In this document: positions 34,783 to 44,152 of the stretch, one piece after another | Numbering within the stretch: the stretch's first letter is position 1 | Layout of the letters: every line of letters begins with the position of its first letter | NCBI RefSeq assembly: GCF_001747105.1 | Contig: NZ_MDGQ01000005.1 | Location: forward strand, 1,674,001 to 1,738,000 | From: Roseivirga misakiensis | Lineage (GTDB): Bacteria > Bacteroidota > Bacteroidia > Cytophagales > Cyclobacteriaceae | Direction of reading: 5' to 3' | DNA length: 64,000 bases | Translations under genes and position numbers: made by a program | Notes under the pieces: generated by a model | Told to the model about the DNA's origin: nothing | Database searches by the model: none | Seen by the model: only the letters and a program-made list of their open reading frames with translations

Positions 34783-36231
34783 ATGAAAAGGACATTTTTA
34801 GCACCAGATTTAGAAATTTCGAGGGTCATTACGGGCCTTTGGCAAATTGCCGATATGGAACGTGATGGTCAAACGCTTGATCCTGTTGCTACTGCCGAAT
34901 ACATGGCACCTTACGTGGAAGCTGGCTTAACCACTTTCGACATGGCCGATCATTATGGATCGAGCGAAATAATTACTGGCACGTTCAAAAACACACATGC
35001 ACTGGGCCATAGAGTGCAACTCTTTACGAAATGGGTGCCAAAGCCTGGTAAATTAGATAAGGCCACCGTTAGGTCAGCGATACAATTGGCACTGGATAGA
35101 ATGCAGCAAAACGCTATTGATTTGATGCAATTCCATGCTTGGTACTACCCTGATCCAGCTTGGCTAGACGGTCTATTTTATTTAAAAGAGCTGAAAGAAG
35201 AAGGCCTAATCAAACATATTGGTGTTACAAATTTCGATGCTGCACACTTGAGAATAGCGCTGGCGAGTGGTATCCCGATCGTTAGCAATCAAGTTTGTCA
35301 TTCTCTGATAGACCAAAGAGCAATGGGTAAAATGGTTGCCGTTTGTAAGCAATACAACACCAAAATTTTAGCCTTCGGAACCTTGGCTGGAGGGTTTCTG
35401 ACAGATAAATGGCTGAACAAACCTGAACCCAAAATGGAAGACCTAGAAACGTGGTCTGAAATGAAATACAAGAGATTTATTGATGCCGCGGGCGGTTGGG
35501 AACCCTATCAACGCTTGCTAAATGTCACCCATTCGGTCGCAAATAAACATGGCGTTTCCTTGGCCAACATTGCCAGTCGATTTATTCTTGAAAATCCAGC
35601 CGTCGGGGCGGTTATCGTGGGCGCCAGACTGGGGAGAAGTGAGCATATTGAGGACAACCAAAAAATGCTCGACATTGAATTGGATGGAGAGGATGTTGCT
35701 TTGATTAAAGCGGCACAGTCCGAGTTAGACCTGATACCCGGCGATTGTGGCGATGAATACCGAAAACCGCCATTTCTGACTGCTTCAGGCGACTTGAGCC
35801 ATCATTTAGAAACTATTCCCAAAGCATTTCAATCTATCAAAAAGAGCGATTCTAGATCGCAGATTTTTAGTGGAACGGAATGGGAAGATTACGCTGGGTA
35901 CTGCCGAGCAGTAAAAGATGGTAACAGAGTTCACGTTTCTGGTACTACCGCGACCCATGGTAGCGAAATGATTGGCGGTAACGATCCAATTGCTCAAACA
36001 CACTTTGTTATTGACAAAATTGAAGCAGCCATAGAATCATTCGGTGGATCTTTAGAAGATGTAGTAAGAACTCGAATCTTCGTCAATAACCTGGATGATT
36101 GGGAACCTGTAGCACGTGCCCATGGAGATCGTTTTAAGGATATCAATCCAGCGAATACACTAGTCGAAGCAAGACTCGTTGGCGAAGGCTATTTAGTGGA
36201 AATTGAAGCAGAGGCTGTTATTAATTCTTAA
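34783..36231 (+). CDS. Aldo/keto reductase fused to a Rid-family domain
   Basis: 482 residues from ATG 34783 (a TTG nine bases upstream would overlap the permease gene). Residues about 1-320 are an aldo/keto reductase with the full tetrad D53, Y58, K83 and H118, NADPH-dependent by family. Residues about 345-482 are a YjgF/Rid domain: VHVSGTTA, EDVVRTRIFVNNLDDW, then NTLVEARLVGEGYLVEIEAEAVI with the Arg and Glu used by imine deaminases. The fusion suggests that a carbonyl or imine intermediate is handed between the two active sites. Substrate unknown. It converges with the propeller protein 16 bases away. Confidence 0.88.
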   Translation: MKRTFLAPDLEISRVITGLWQIADMERDGQTLDPVATAEYMAPYVEAGLTTFDMADHYGSSEIITGTFKNTHALGHRVQLFTKWVPKPGKLDKATVRSAIQLALDRMQQNAIDLMQFHAWYYPDPAWLDGLFYLKELKEEGLIKHIGVTNFDAAHLRIALASGIPIVSNQVCHSLIDQRAMGKMVAVCKQYNTKILAFGTLAGGFLTDKWLNKPEPKMEDLETWSEMKYKRFIDAAGGWEPYQRLLNVTHSVANKHGVSLANIASRFILENPAVGAVIVGARLGRSEHIEDNQKMLDIELDGEDVALIKAAQSELDLIPGDCGDEYRKPPFLTASGDLSHHLETIPKAFQSIKKSDSRSQIFSGTEWEDYAGYCRAVKDGNRVHVSGTTATHGSEMIGGNDPIAQTHFVIDKIEAAIESFGGSLEDVVRTRIFVNNLDDWEPVARAHGDRFKDINPANTLVEARLVGEGYLVEIEAEAVINS

Positions 36232-36247
36232 AACATAACACACTAAT

Positions 36248-39200
36248 TTAGAACCAATTAACCTTCAGCTTCTTAATAAGAGCCTGAAATTCACTCCAAG
36301 TAGAATTTGTCTGTTGATCAATGGCCTTTTCAAACTCATCGATCAGCCCTTTTGCTATTTTTAATTGTTCTCTATTTTGAGCAGAAATGGCAGTAGTTCT
36401 AGCCGCAACCAAACGCCTAACCTCCATTAACTTAGAATATGGAGTAACCTCAAAAGATTGCCATGCCCCCACTTGCCGATCGGGACGAGTCGTCTGCCCT
36501 TTCGATCTTAGCGCTAAAAGTTCCTGATCAATTTCATCTGCCTGTTTGAGTATATTCTCAACGTCTTCCCCTTTTTCTTCAGACAAGTATTCTTTGACTT
36601 TCTGCACCGTCGTGAGTCTTTCATCTATCAGTTCAAACAACTTTGAAATTCGTGCTAATTCTACATCGACTTCCTTTCTAAAACCATATAATTCTATATC
36701 CACAGCGGGATTAAGCGCAAAGCGAGGGTCTTCGATGAGCCGAATTGAAGCTTCATCTGAGCTACCATTGTGCGTCAAAACGACACGATACTCGCCTGGA
36801 AGTACTGGTATCCCCTTTCTTCTACTTTGCCCCAAAGCTGACTCTTCATCAAGCTGCCAAATCATATAATTAAGTCCTTCAACAAGCTTTTCGGTGCTTC
36901 GCAAGGTTTTTATCCGCTTACCAGAAGCATCATATATGTTGGCCTCTACCGATTCTGACAATGGAGCACTTTCACTTAAATAGAATGGAATTTCTGTGCG
37001 TTGAAAAACCTTATTCTCACCCTCAAAAGTCGTATGGAAACCAGTCCAGATATTTCCAGGAGGGTTAATAAACAATCCTTTCACCTGTACCGCATCGTTC
37101 ATCGGCAGTGCAGTTATTCCATTCTTCAGACGTTTCCCTGCAATTTCCCTCAGACTTAAAAGATCATCTAAAACCCAAATGGCTCGACCAAAAGTACCGA
37201 CAATTAGTGCTGATTCTGGCTTCTGGATGGTCATATCCATGGTAGAAACTGATGGAAAGCCATTTTTAAATTGAACCCAAGAATCACCTTCGTCAATACT
37301 GACCCATAGCCCGTTTTCAGTTCCTAAAAAGATCAAATTAGGCTCTACTGGGTCTTGTACTATGGACAATGCATAGCCTTGAACTATTTCATTATTAGCT
37401 TTGCGCATCCAAGACTTCCCAAAATCATCTGTTTTAAAAAGGTAGGTATCATAATCGCCTTTGCGATAATTATTTGCTACCAGCCAAGCCGTACCTTCTT
37501 TATACGCTGAAGCCTTTATTTGTGCGATCCACGCCTCTTTTGGTAATCCCTTGACGTTCTTTGTTAGGTTTTTCCATGCTCTACCTTTATTGGTCGTGAG
37601 CTGTACTTGACCGTCATCCGTTCCAACCCAAATGACACTTTCATTAATCGGGCTAGGTGATATCGCCAAAATGCTGTTATACATCTCCGCACCCGACACA
37701 TCTAGGGTTAGCCCTCCATAATCAGGTTTTTGGTGGGCTGGATTATTGGTAGTGAGATCGGGCGAGATAACATCCCAAGTAGCACCTTTATCTTTCGTTA
37801 CATGTAAGAATTGGGAGCCATAGTATAGCGCACTTGGATTGTGCGGATCTTTGGCAAACCCTGCATTCCAATTAAACCTTAATCTAGTACTCAAGTCTTC
37901 TTGGGGAGGCTTTATGCTCACATAATAACCCGTAAGTTTATCATAACGATATAAATTTCCATTCTGAGAGGTTCCATAACCAAACCTTGAGTCATCTAAG
38001 TCAGGAGCAATATAAAAACCATCGCCACCGACTAAATACTGCCAGTATAAAGTTCTGATTCCGCCCCTTTTCCACGTATATCCAGGTCCAGACCAGTTGC
38101 CATTGTCCTGCATGCCACCGTAGACATTATATGGCCTATCGTTGTCAACATTAATATGGTAAAACTGGGCGACTGGGATCGTTTCGGGGAAGTACCAACT
38201 TTTACCATGATCATATGTAATACCAATACCACCATCGCCACCGATAATGAAATGCTCTGGATCTTTAGGGTTTACCCAAAAGGCATGAAAATCTGCATGA
38301 ATACCCTTCGTCTCATCCGCGGGAATCATGGGTACAGGATCAAAGGACTTTCCGCCGTCATAACTCACCGAAAGTGGTTGATAGATGTTATACAATCGAT
38401 TTGGATCTTTAGTATCTACAGCCAATTCTTGGAAATAAAAGGGTCGATTATTCGTGAATCGAGGATTATTATTAATCATTTGCCAAGAAGAACCACCATC
38501 ATCACTGCGATATAGCGCGTTCCTTTTAGCTTCTACTTTTGCATAAATTCTATCTGGATCACTTTGGGCAATTGCAATTCCTATCCTACCTAAATCACCT
38601 GCTGGTAATCCTGTATCCTCTGTTAATTGTTTCCAATCTTCCCCGCCATTGTAAGACACAAAAAGTCCAGAACCACTTCCGCCAGAAGTAAAATAATATG
38701 GGGTCCGTCTGTGTTCATAAAGTGCGGCAATCAGCTTATTCGGGTTTTTTGGGTCCATGACTAAATCAGCAATTCCAGACTTATCATTGCTATAAAGAAT
38801 CTTCTCCCAAGTTTTACCACCATCGGTTGTCTTATATAGTCCTCGATGACTATTTGGCGTAAAGGGATCACCCATAGCTCCCACATAAACTATGTTTCCA
38901 TCTCGCGGATCAACGATGATTCTGTGGATTGTCTTGGTATCTTTTAACCCCATATGCTGCCAAGTAGAACCGCCATCGAGACTCTTGAAAATGCCCATCC
39001 CTAAATTCATCGAGTTTCGTGGATTTCCTTCCCCTGTGCCGGCCCAAATTATACTCGGATTTTTTTGATCAATGGCCAAAGCACCGATATTCTGTGTAGG
39101 CTGATCATCAAAGATTGGTGCCCATGCCGATCCACCGTTTGTTGATTTCCAAACGCCACCAGAGGCAGCACCTACATACATTACTTTGGGGTTTTTCTCC

Positions 39201-39352
39201 TCCACAGCAATTGTTGTGATCCGCCCACTCATATTTGCGGGACCTACATTACGAATGTTCAGGTTGGTGATTTTAGAAACATCTAATTGCTGTGCCGAAA
39301 CAAGGCTGAACAGACCGAGTAAGGCAAGTGTGAGAATAATCCTTAAGCGCAT
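36248..39352 (-). CDS. Large secreted Asp-box (BNR/VPS10-like) beta-propeller protein
   Basis: 1034 residues with a signal peptide (about 1-20, ending VSAQ). Residues about 25-720 hold at least eleven Asp-box turns of the S/T-x-D/N-x-G-x-x-W type (STNGGSAW, SLDGGSTW, TTDGGKTW, SYNGGEDW, SDDGGSSW, TYDHGKSW, TKDKGATW, TTNKGRAW, TDDFGKSW, SIDEGDSW and others), forming one or two propellers as in sortilin and xyloglucanases. A beta domain around 770-860 and a charged helical end (about 880-1030) follow. No glycosidase active site is evident. It lies 54 bases after the last gene of the long permease array on the same strand, so it could be co-transcribed. Confidence 0.85.
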   Translation of the reverse strand: MRLRIILTLALLGLFSLVSAQQLDVSKITNLNIRNVGPANMSGRITTIAVEEKNPKVMYVGAASGGVWKSTNGGSAWAPIFDDQPTQNIGALAIDQKNPSIIWAGTGEGNPRNSMNLGMGIFKSLDGGSTWQHMGLKDTKTIHRIIVDPRDGNIVYVGAMGDPFTPNSHRGLYKTTDGGKTWEKILYSNDKSGIADLVMDPKNPNKLIAALYEHRRTPYYFTSGGSGSGLFVSYNGGEDWKQLTEDTGLPAGDLGRIGIAIAQSDPDRIYAKVEAKRNALYRSDDGGSSWQMINNNPRFTNNRPFYFQELAVDTKDPNRLYNIYQPLSVSYDGGKSFDPVPMIPADETKGIHADFHAFWVNPKDPEHFIIGGDGGIGITYDHGKSWYFPETIPVAQFYHINVDNDRPYNVYGGMQDNGNWSGPGYTWKRGGIRTLYWQYLVGGDGFYIAPDLDDSRFGYGTSQNGNLYRYDKLTGYYVSIKPPQEDLSTRLRFNWNAGFAKDPHNPSALYYGSQFLHVTKDKGATWDVISPDLTTNNPAHQKPDYGGLTLDVSGAEMYNSILAISPSPINESVIWVGTDDGQVQLTTNKGRAWKNLTKNVKGLPKEAWIAQIKASAYKEGTAWLVANNYRKGDYDTYLFKTDDFGKSWMRKANNEIVQGYALSIVQDPVEPNLIFLGTENGLWVSIDEGDSWVQFKNGFPSVSTMDMTIQKPESALIVGTFGRAIWVLDDLLSLREIAGKRLKNGITALPMNDAVQVKGLFINPPGNIWTGFHTTFEGENKVFQRTEIPFYLSESAPLSESVEANIYDASGKRIKTLRSTEKLVEGLNYMIWQLDEESALGQSRRKGIPVLPGEYRVVLTHNGSSDEASIRLIEDPRFALNPAVDIELYGFRKEVDVELARISKLFELIDERLTTVQKVKEYLSEEKGEDVENILKQADEIDQELLALRSKGQTTRPDRQVGAWQSFEVTPYSKLMEVRRLVAARTTAISAQNREQLKIAKGLIDEFEKAIDQQTNSTWSEFQALIKKLKVNWF

Positions 39353-39406
39353 GGTTGAATACTTTAAAGAAAGTAAGTTACTAAGCAGCGCTTAAAAACA
39401 AGTCGA

Positions 39407-41779
39407 CTATTGCTCTTTTAAAGTTTCTACGGGGTTAATGCGACTAACTTGAAGAACTTGTCGGGCAATAACCAAAAATATGATCACCATCAATGCTGAA
39501 GATATTGCCAGGCCATGCCACAAGTTCATTTCCATTCTAATGGCAAATTCATTTAGATAAGACTTCATTAACCAATATGCAATTGGTAATCCTACGAGTA
39601 GCCCTAAAAGCAATGCTGAAATAAAGGGTGATGCCAATTGGTTAAAGAGCCCTATTGTTTTTGCGCCTAATACTTTCCGAATGCTGATAGATTTACGCTG
39701 AGCATCACCGAAAGCGATCGTCACACCTAAAAGATTCAAAAGAGACAATATAAGTACAGCCACCGCCAGAAACCCATAGAGTTGCGAAACCTTTTTGAGG
39801 TCTATTATCGTTTCATCTTCTTCTGCTCCTAAATCTTGAATTAAAGGGCTTGTAACACTATCATACTTTCTCCAAACATTTTGTAAGTCAGCCATTACTT
39901 TTGCTTCGCTTCCTTTCTCAGTCTTCAGTAGGAAACTTCCGAATTTCGGTATTCCGCTATTTGTCAAGAATACGCGTGGTTCTGCTTCAGGACTACTTAC
40001 CCCCCAATCGGAATAATCCTTGGCAATTCCAATGATCGTCAAAGGGTTCCCGTCCAATTCTATCCGAGACCCTAACTCAAGACCTGGTATGCTTTTAACT
40101 GTCGTCTCGTTCACGACGCACGACTTATCAATAGGAATGTTATTAGAAGGGTTAAAGTCAATTCCTGATACCAATGTAACATCTAGTGTTTCAAAGAAAT
40201 TATCGGCGACGTACACTCTTGCCAAACTTTCTTCAATCAAAGTATCGCCGTTAACAAAACGTAAAGAAGAAAAACCGTCGAAATTATAAGGAAAGGGGCC
40301 TCCAGATATTTGCTCAATCTCATCAATACTCTCAATATCCGCCAAAACGGATTGATAATTTTGCTGCATTGGTTCATTGTCAATGGCAAAACTAAGCAGG
40401 CTTTGTTTGTTAAGACCAATATCAAAACTGGTTAACTCTTGAACTTGTAAACGTTGAATCAACACGCCAAACACCAATATTGAGGTAATAGCGAATTGTC
40501 CAATGAGCAACATTCTTTTTAATGTAAAACCTCCTACTACAGGGGCTCTTAACCCTGAAAGTATTGCTACTGGATTTAGTCTTGATACGATAAATGCTGG
40601 ATAAACGCCTGCAAGAACCCCAGCTAAAAGTGTAAATCCTAGAACTGGAATTATAAACTCCAAATTCGTTAAATCAACGTTAATTGGAACTTGAAAGAGG
40701 TTTGAAAAATAGTCTGATGATAACTCCAGACCGATAAGTGTGATTAACAATGCCAAGTAGGCATAGGCGATTGATTCTAATAGTAATTGTTTTTTGATGT
40801 CACTTTTATTTGCTCCATTAACTTTCCTAACGCCAATTTCTTTAGTTCGCTTTAAAGAAAGACTCAGTGCCATCGACAAATACCCAATTAAGGCACAACT
40901 AAGCACAGCAAAAGCCACATAACCTACATTCTTAATCATGGCCTTATCGTTCTCAATCAAAGCACTATACTGCGCACCATAATCATAATGTGAATAACCC
41001 CAATAAGCATCTAATAAGTTTTCGGCATAAACACCAGTAACATCCTCTCTATCATAAAGCCTTTTATACTCGGTATAAAGAGCATTCTCTAAATCGACCA
41101 CATTCTCTGGCTCTTTTAATCGAATATGCGTAAAGAACACATTTGACTTCAGAGTTCTTGGCCTTTCTAAGTATCGCTGTTCTTTGGAGAATATAAGCTC
41201 TGGCTTGAGTAATGATTGATTCGAGACCGGTGCCAATACACCTGCTATCTGAAAAGTGCCTTTTTTATGAACAAGGAGACTTTTTCCAACAGGGTTCACT
41301 TTAGGGTAAAGCAATTCCGCTAGCCTAGAAGAAATAATAACATCTTTTGTATTCGACAGTGCGGTTTTCTCATATCCATACAGAAGAGGAAACGTAAAAA
41401 CCTCAAAAAATCCTGGCTCTCCGTATAATGCCAAGTCTACTTTGATGTAAGACTCATTATCAACACTTAGATACTCTTCCTTACCTCTATCTAAAGTACT
41501 GACAGCTTCAATATTAGGGTTCCACTCGGTTAACTTTTCGGCAAAGTCGATCGGCATATAAATATGTCTTCCCTCCTCACCAAAATTGAGAGAAAGCTGG
41601 TAAATTTTATCTGCATCTTTATGATTTGAATTTCGTGAAAACTCATACTTCATATAGATCGCTGCCAACAGAAAACAGAACATCCCTGCTGCAAGCGAAA
41701 AGATCATTAAAACACTATATAGCTTGTTTCGCTTGAAGTTTTTAAATGTGCACTGAAGATAATGAAGCGATAATTTCAT
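39407..41779 (-). CDS. Orphan ABC permease (P7), last gene of the long array
   Basis: 790 residues. It starts inside its neighbour's stop (TAATG). The first coupling motif is RTKEIGVRKVNGANK, with Asn where most others have Val, Leu or Ile. The second is KSISIRKVLGAKT, lacking the Glu of KEIG. The tail is NPVETLKEQ. Helix 1 is SVLMIFSLAAGMFCFLLAAIYMKYEF. All these features are shared with P8, identical in length, so the two are a tandem duplication; they part most in the periplasmic domains. Loss of the usual second coupling sequence suggests an altered contact with any partner ATPase. Confidence 0.87.
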   Translation of the reverse strand: MKLSLHYLQCTFKNFKRNKLYSVLMIFSLAAGMFCFLLAAIYMKYEFSRNSNHKDADKIYQLSLNFGEEGRHIYMPIDFAEKLTEWNPNIEAVSTLDRGKEEYLSVDNESYIKVDLALYGEPGFFEVFTFPLLYGYEKTALSNTKDVIISSRLAELLYPKVNPVGKSLLVHKKGTFQIAGVLAPVSNQSLLKPELIFSKEQRYLERPRTLKSNVFFTHIRLKEPENVVDLENALYTEYKRLYDREDVTGVYAENLLDAYWGYSHYDYGAQYSALIENDKAMIKNVGYVAFAVLSCALIGYLSMALSLSLKRTKEIGVRKVNGANKSDIKKQLLLESIAYAYLALLITLIGLELSSDYFSNLFQVPINVDLTNLEFIIPVLGFTLLAGVLAGVYPAFIVSRLNPVAILSGLRAPVVGGFTLKRMLLIGQFAITSILVFGVLIQRLQVQELTSFDIGLNKQSLLSFAIDNEPMQQNYQSVLADIESIDEIEQISGGPFPYNFDGFSSLRFVNGDTLIEESLARVYVADNFFETLDVTLVSGIDFNPSNNIPIDKSCVVNETTVKSIPGLELGSRIELDGNPLTIIGIAKDYSDWGVSSPEAEPRVFLTNSGIPKFGSFLLKTEKGSEAKVMADLQNVWRKYDSVTSPLIQDLGAEEDETIIDLKKVSQLYGFLAVAVLILSLLNLLGVTIAFGDAQRKSISIRKVLGAKTIGLFNQLASPFISALLLGLLVGLPIAYWLMKSYLNEFAIRMEMNLWHGLAISSALMVIIFLVIARQVLQVSRINPVETLKEQ

Positions 41780-44151
41780 TACTGCTCTTTTAAAGTTTCT
41801 ACGGGGTTAATGCGACTAATTCTAAACAGTTGATAACCGATCATAAAAAACAGAATTACAGCCATCAAAACGGCTACTGCAATACCATAAGCTGGTGTTA
41901 GTTCTATTCTTACCTTGTAATCAGCTAAATATTGATTTGTAAACCAATACGCCAATGGCATAGCCAAGCCAATCCCGATTCCTAGTACTTTGAAAAATGG
42001 ACTTAGCAGCTTGAGAAAGAGTGAAAATGTCTCTGCTCCCAACACTCTTCGGATACTGATATTCTTTATTTGATCAGTTGCATGACTTACAGACACACCA
42101 AGCAGATTAAACAACGACAGGGTTAGTAAAACAGTGGCTAAAAATGTAAAAAGAGCTGTTTTATCCTGAAAACTACTTGTTGCTGGGTCCTTGTTGTCCA
42201 AAAGAGAGCTAACGCTCGGAGGAATTACTGGCTCATAAGTTCGCCAAATACCTTCTAATCGAGCGATCAAATTAGCTGTGGTTTCGGTATCATGATCAAT
42301 TAATAGACTATGATAACTTGGTTTATTTGTCACTAAAAAAAGCCTTGGGTCGACACCGAGATGATTAATACCCAAATCGACATAATTATCGACTACACCA
42401 ATGATCGTGAATGGTTGTCCTCTCACATTGAGGACCGTTCCCACGACATCACCACCTAGTGCCTTCGCAAAAGGCCCGTTTATTAAGCATGCTTGGCTTG
42501 AAGGGACATTACTATTAGAAAAAGAGCTACCAGATGACAATTTCACTTGCATGACTTCGAAGAAGTTATCCTCCACCAACACCTTAGAAACCGAATTTCG
42601 AATTAGAGAATCACCTCTATCGTACTGATAGCTTGAAAATCCATTGTATGAAAAAGGAAATGGTCCGCCAGAAATTTCATTAACACCTGGAATATTTTTT
42701 ATTTCATCGAGTACAGATTCGAAGTTATTAATGAGGTTTTTATTGCGAAGTAACTGAAACGCCACAATCCCATTTTTTTCATAACCAAAATCGAACTGCT
42801 GCATCTTTTTCACCTGCATGTTCTGACTATACACGAAAAAGACCAGCGTAATCGTCATAACAAACTGTAAAAGCAACAAGCCTTGCTTTAGTCTGAAACC
42901 AGCCCCAGAGCGACTATTATAACCAGACAGAACTTTTACCGGATTTAATCTTGAAACCACAAAAGCAGGATAAATACCTGCCAGTAAACCGGTTGAAACA
43001 GCAAAAATGACCATACCACCGACTACCAAAGGGCTGTTATATGACAGCCCAATAGGAATTCCAAATAGCGCTGAAAAATAGCTCCCAAATAATTCTAGAG
43101 ACACTAAAACAATTGCCAACGATAACAAGGAGTAGAAAATCGATTCGCTAAGTAATTGTAGTTTGATATCCGATTTTCTCGCGCCATTTACTTTCCTAAT
43201 CCCTATTTCTTTGGCACGTTTTACAGATAACCCTAAAGAAAGAGATAAGTAGCCGACAAATGAGCATACTAGAATGCCAATTGAAATGTAACCAATTGTC
43301 TTAATCATACTTTTATTCGCTCCAGTTAACGAATAATGATCGCGACCATAGTTATTATGCGAGTATCCCCAATAAGTATCTGTCAAAGATTCAGCCAAAA
43401 CCTCCTTGATGCTTTCATTCTTATAAACACTCTGATAATCACTGAATATTGATGCTTTAACATCGGCTATATCTGCACCTTCTGCTATCTTAATGTGCGT
43501 CATGCCCACTTCAAAACTGCCCGCTTCCTCTTTATATTCTTCAGGAATTTGAGGTCTTGGGAATATTAGTTTTGGGTTGATCAGCGATTTATCGCTCCCC
43601 TTTTCCAAAACACCCGAAATAAGGTAAGTTCCCTTTTCATGGACGATCAACTCTTTGCCAATTGGGTTAACCCCTTCAAACAGTGTTTCTGCAATTTGAT
43701 TTGAAATGACCACCTTTCTACTACCGTAGAGGGCAGTTTTCGGATCACCATATTTGAGTGGGAAGGTAAAAACATCGAACAGTTCACTATTGGAAAAAAA
43801 TGCTTGTTCCTCCTCTATGTAATCTTTTCCATTGGCGCTTAAATAGAAACTACCATCACTGTCCATCACATTGACCGCCTCAATATTTGGATTGATAGTC
43901 TGGAGTCTTTCCGCGAAATCAGCCGTCAATGACTCACCAATCTTGGGGTTTCCTTTTCCCAGACTGATTAGAAAAACGCGATCCGCATTCGTATGGCTAC
44001 TATTCCTAGTGTATTCAAAACTTATGTAAGATGAGGCTAGAATAAAGCAAAACATGCCCGCCGCTAAGGACAACACCATAAGACTGGTATACCACTTATT
44101 ACTCTTAAAATTTGTAAATGCAGAACTGAAATAGTGCTTTGATAATATCAT
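41779..44151 (-). CDS. Orphan ABC permease (P8), twin of P7
   Basis: 790 residues. Coupling motifs are RAKEIGIRKVNGARK and KNISIRRVLGAET, and the tail is NPVETLKEQ, the same as P7 down to the last residue. The periplasmic end of its first helix reads SSYISFEYTRNSSHTNADRVF, close to the matching turn in P7. Both twins share GGPFPYNFDGF/GGPFPFSYNGF in the second periplasmic domain, a segment I do not see in the other permeases and a possible ligand-site marker. One base separates it from P9. Confidence 0.87.
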   Translation of the reverse strand: MILSKHYFSSAFTNFKSNKWYTSLMVLSLAAGMFCFILASSYISFEYTRNSSHTNADRVFLISLGKGNPKIGESLTADFAERLQTINPNIEAVNVMDSDGSFYLSANGKDYIEEEQAFFSNSELFDVFTFPLKYGDPKTALYGSRKVVISNQIAETLFEGVNPIGKELIVHEKGTYLISGVLEKGSDKSLINPKLIFPRPQIPEEYKEEAGSFEVGMTHIKIAEGADIADVKASIFSDYQSVYKNESIKEVLAESLTDTYWGYSHNNYGRDHYSLTGANKSMIKTIGYISIGILVCSFVGYLSLSLGLSVKRAKEIGIRKVNGARKSDIKLQLLSESIFYSLLSLAIVLVSLELFGSYFSALFGIPIGLSYNSPLVVGGMVIFAVSTGLLAGIYPAFVVSRLNPVKVLSGYNSRSGAGFRLKQGLLLLQFVMTITLVFFVYSQNMQVKKMQQFDFGYEKNGIVAFQLLRNKNLINNFESVLDEIKNIPGVNEISGGPFPFSYNGFSSYQYDRGDSLIRNSVSKVLVEDNFFEVMQVKLSSGSSFSNSNVPSSQACLINGPFAKALGGDVVGTVLNVRGQPFTIIGVVDNYVDLGINHLGVDPRLFLVTNKPSYHSLLIDHDTETTANLIARLEGIWRTYEPVIPPSVSSLLDNKDPATSSFQDKTALFTFLATVLLTLSLFNLLGVSVSHATDQIKNISIRRVLGAETFSLFLKLLSPFFKVLGIGIGLAMPLAYWFTNQYLADYKVRIELTPAYGIAVAVLMAVILFFMIGYQLFRISRINPVETLKEQ

Positions 44152-44152
44152 C

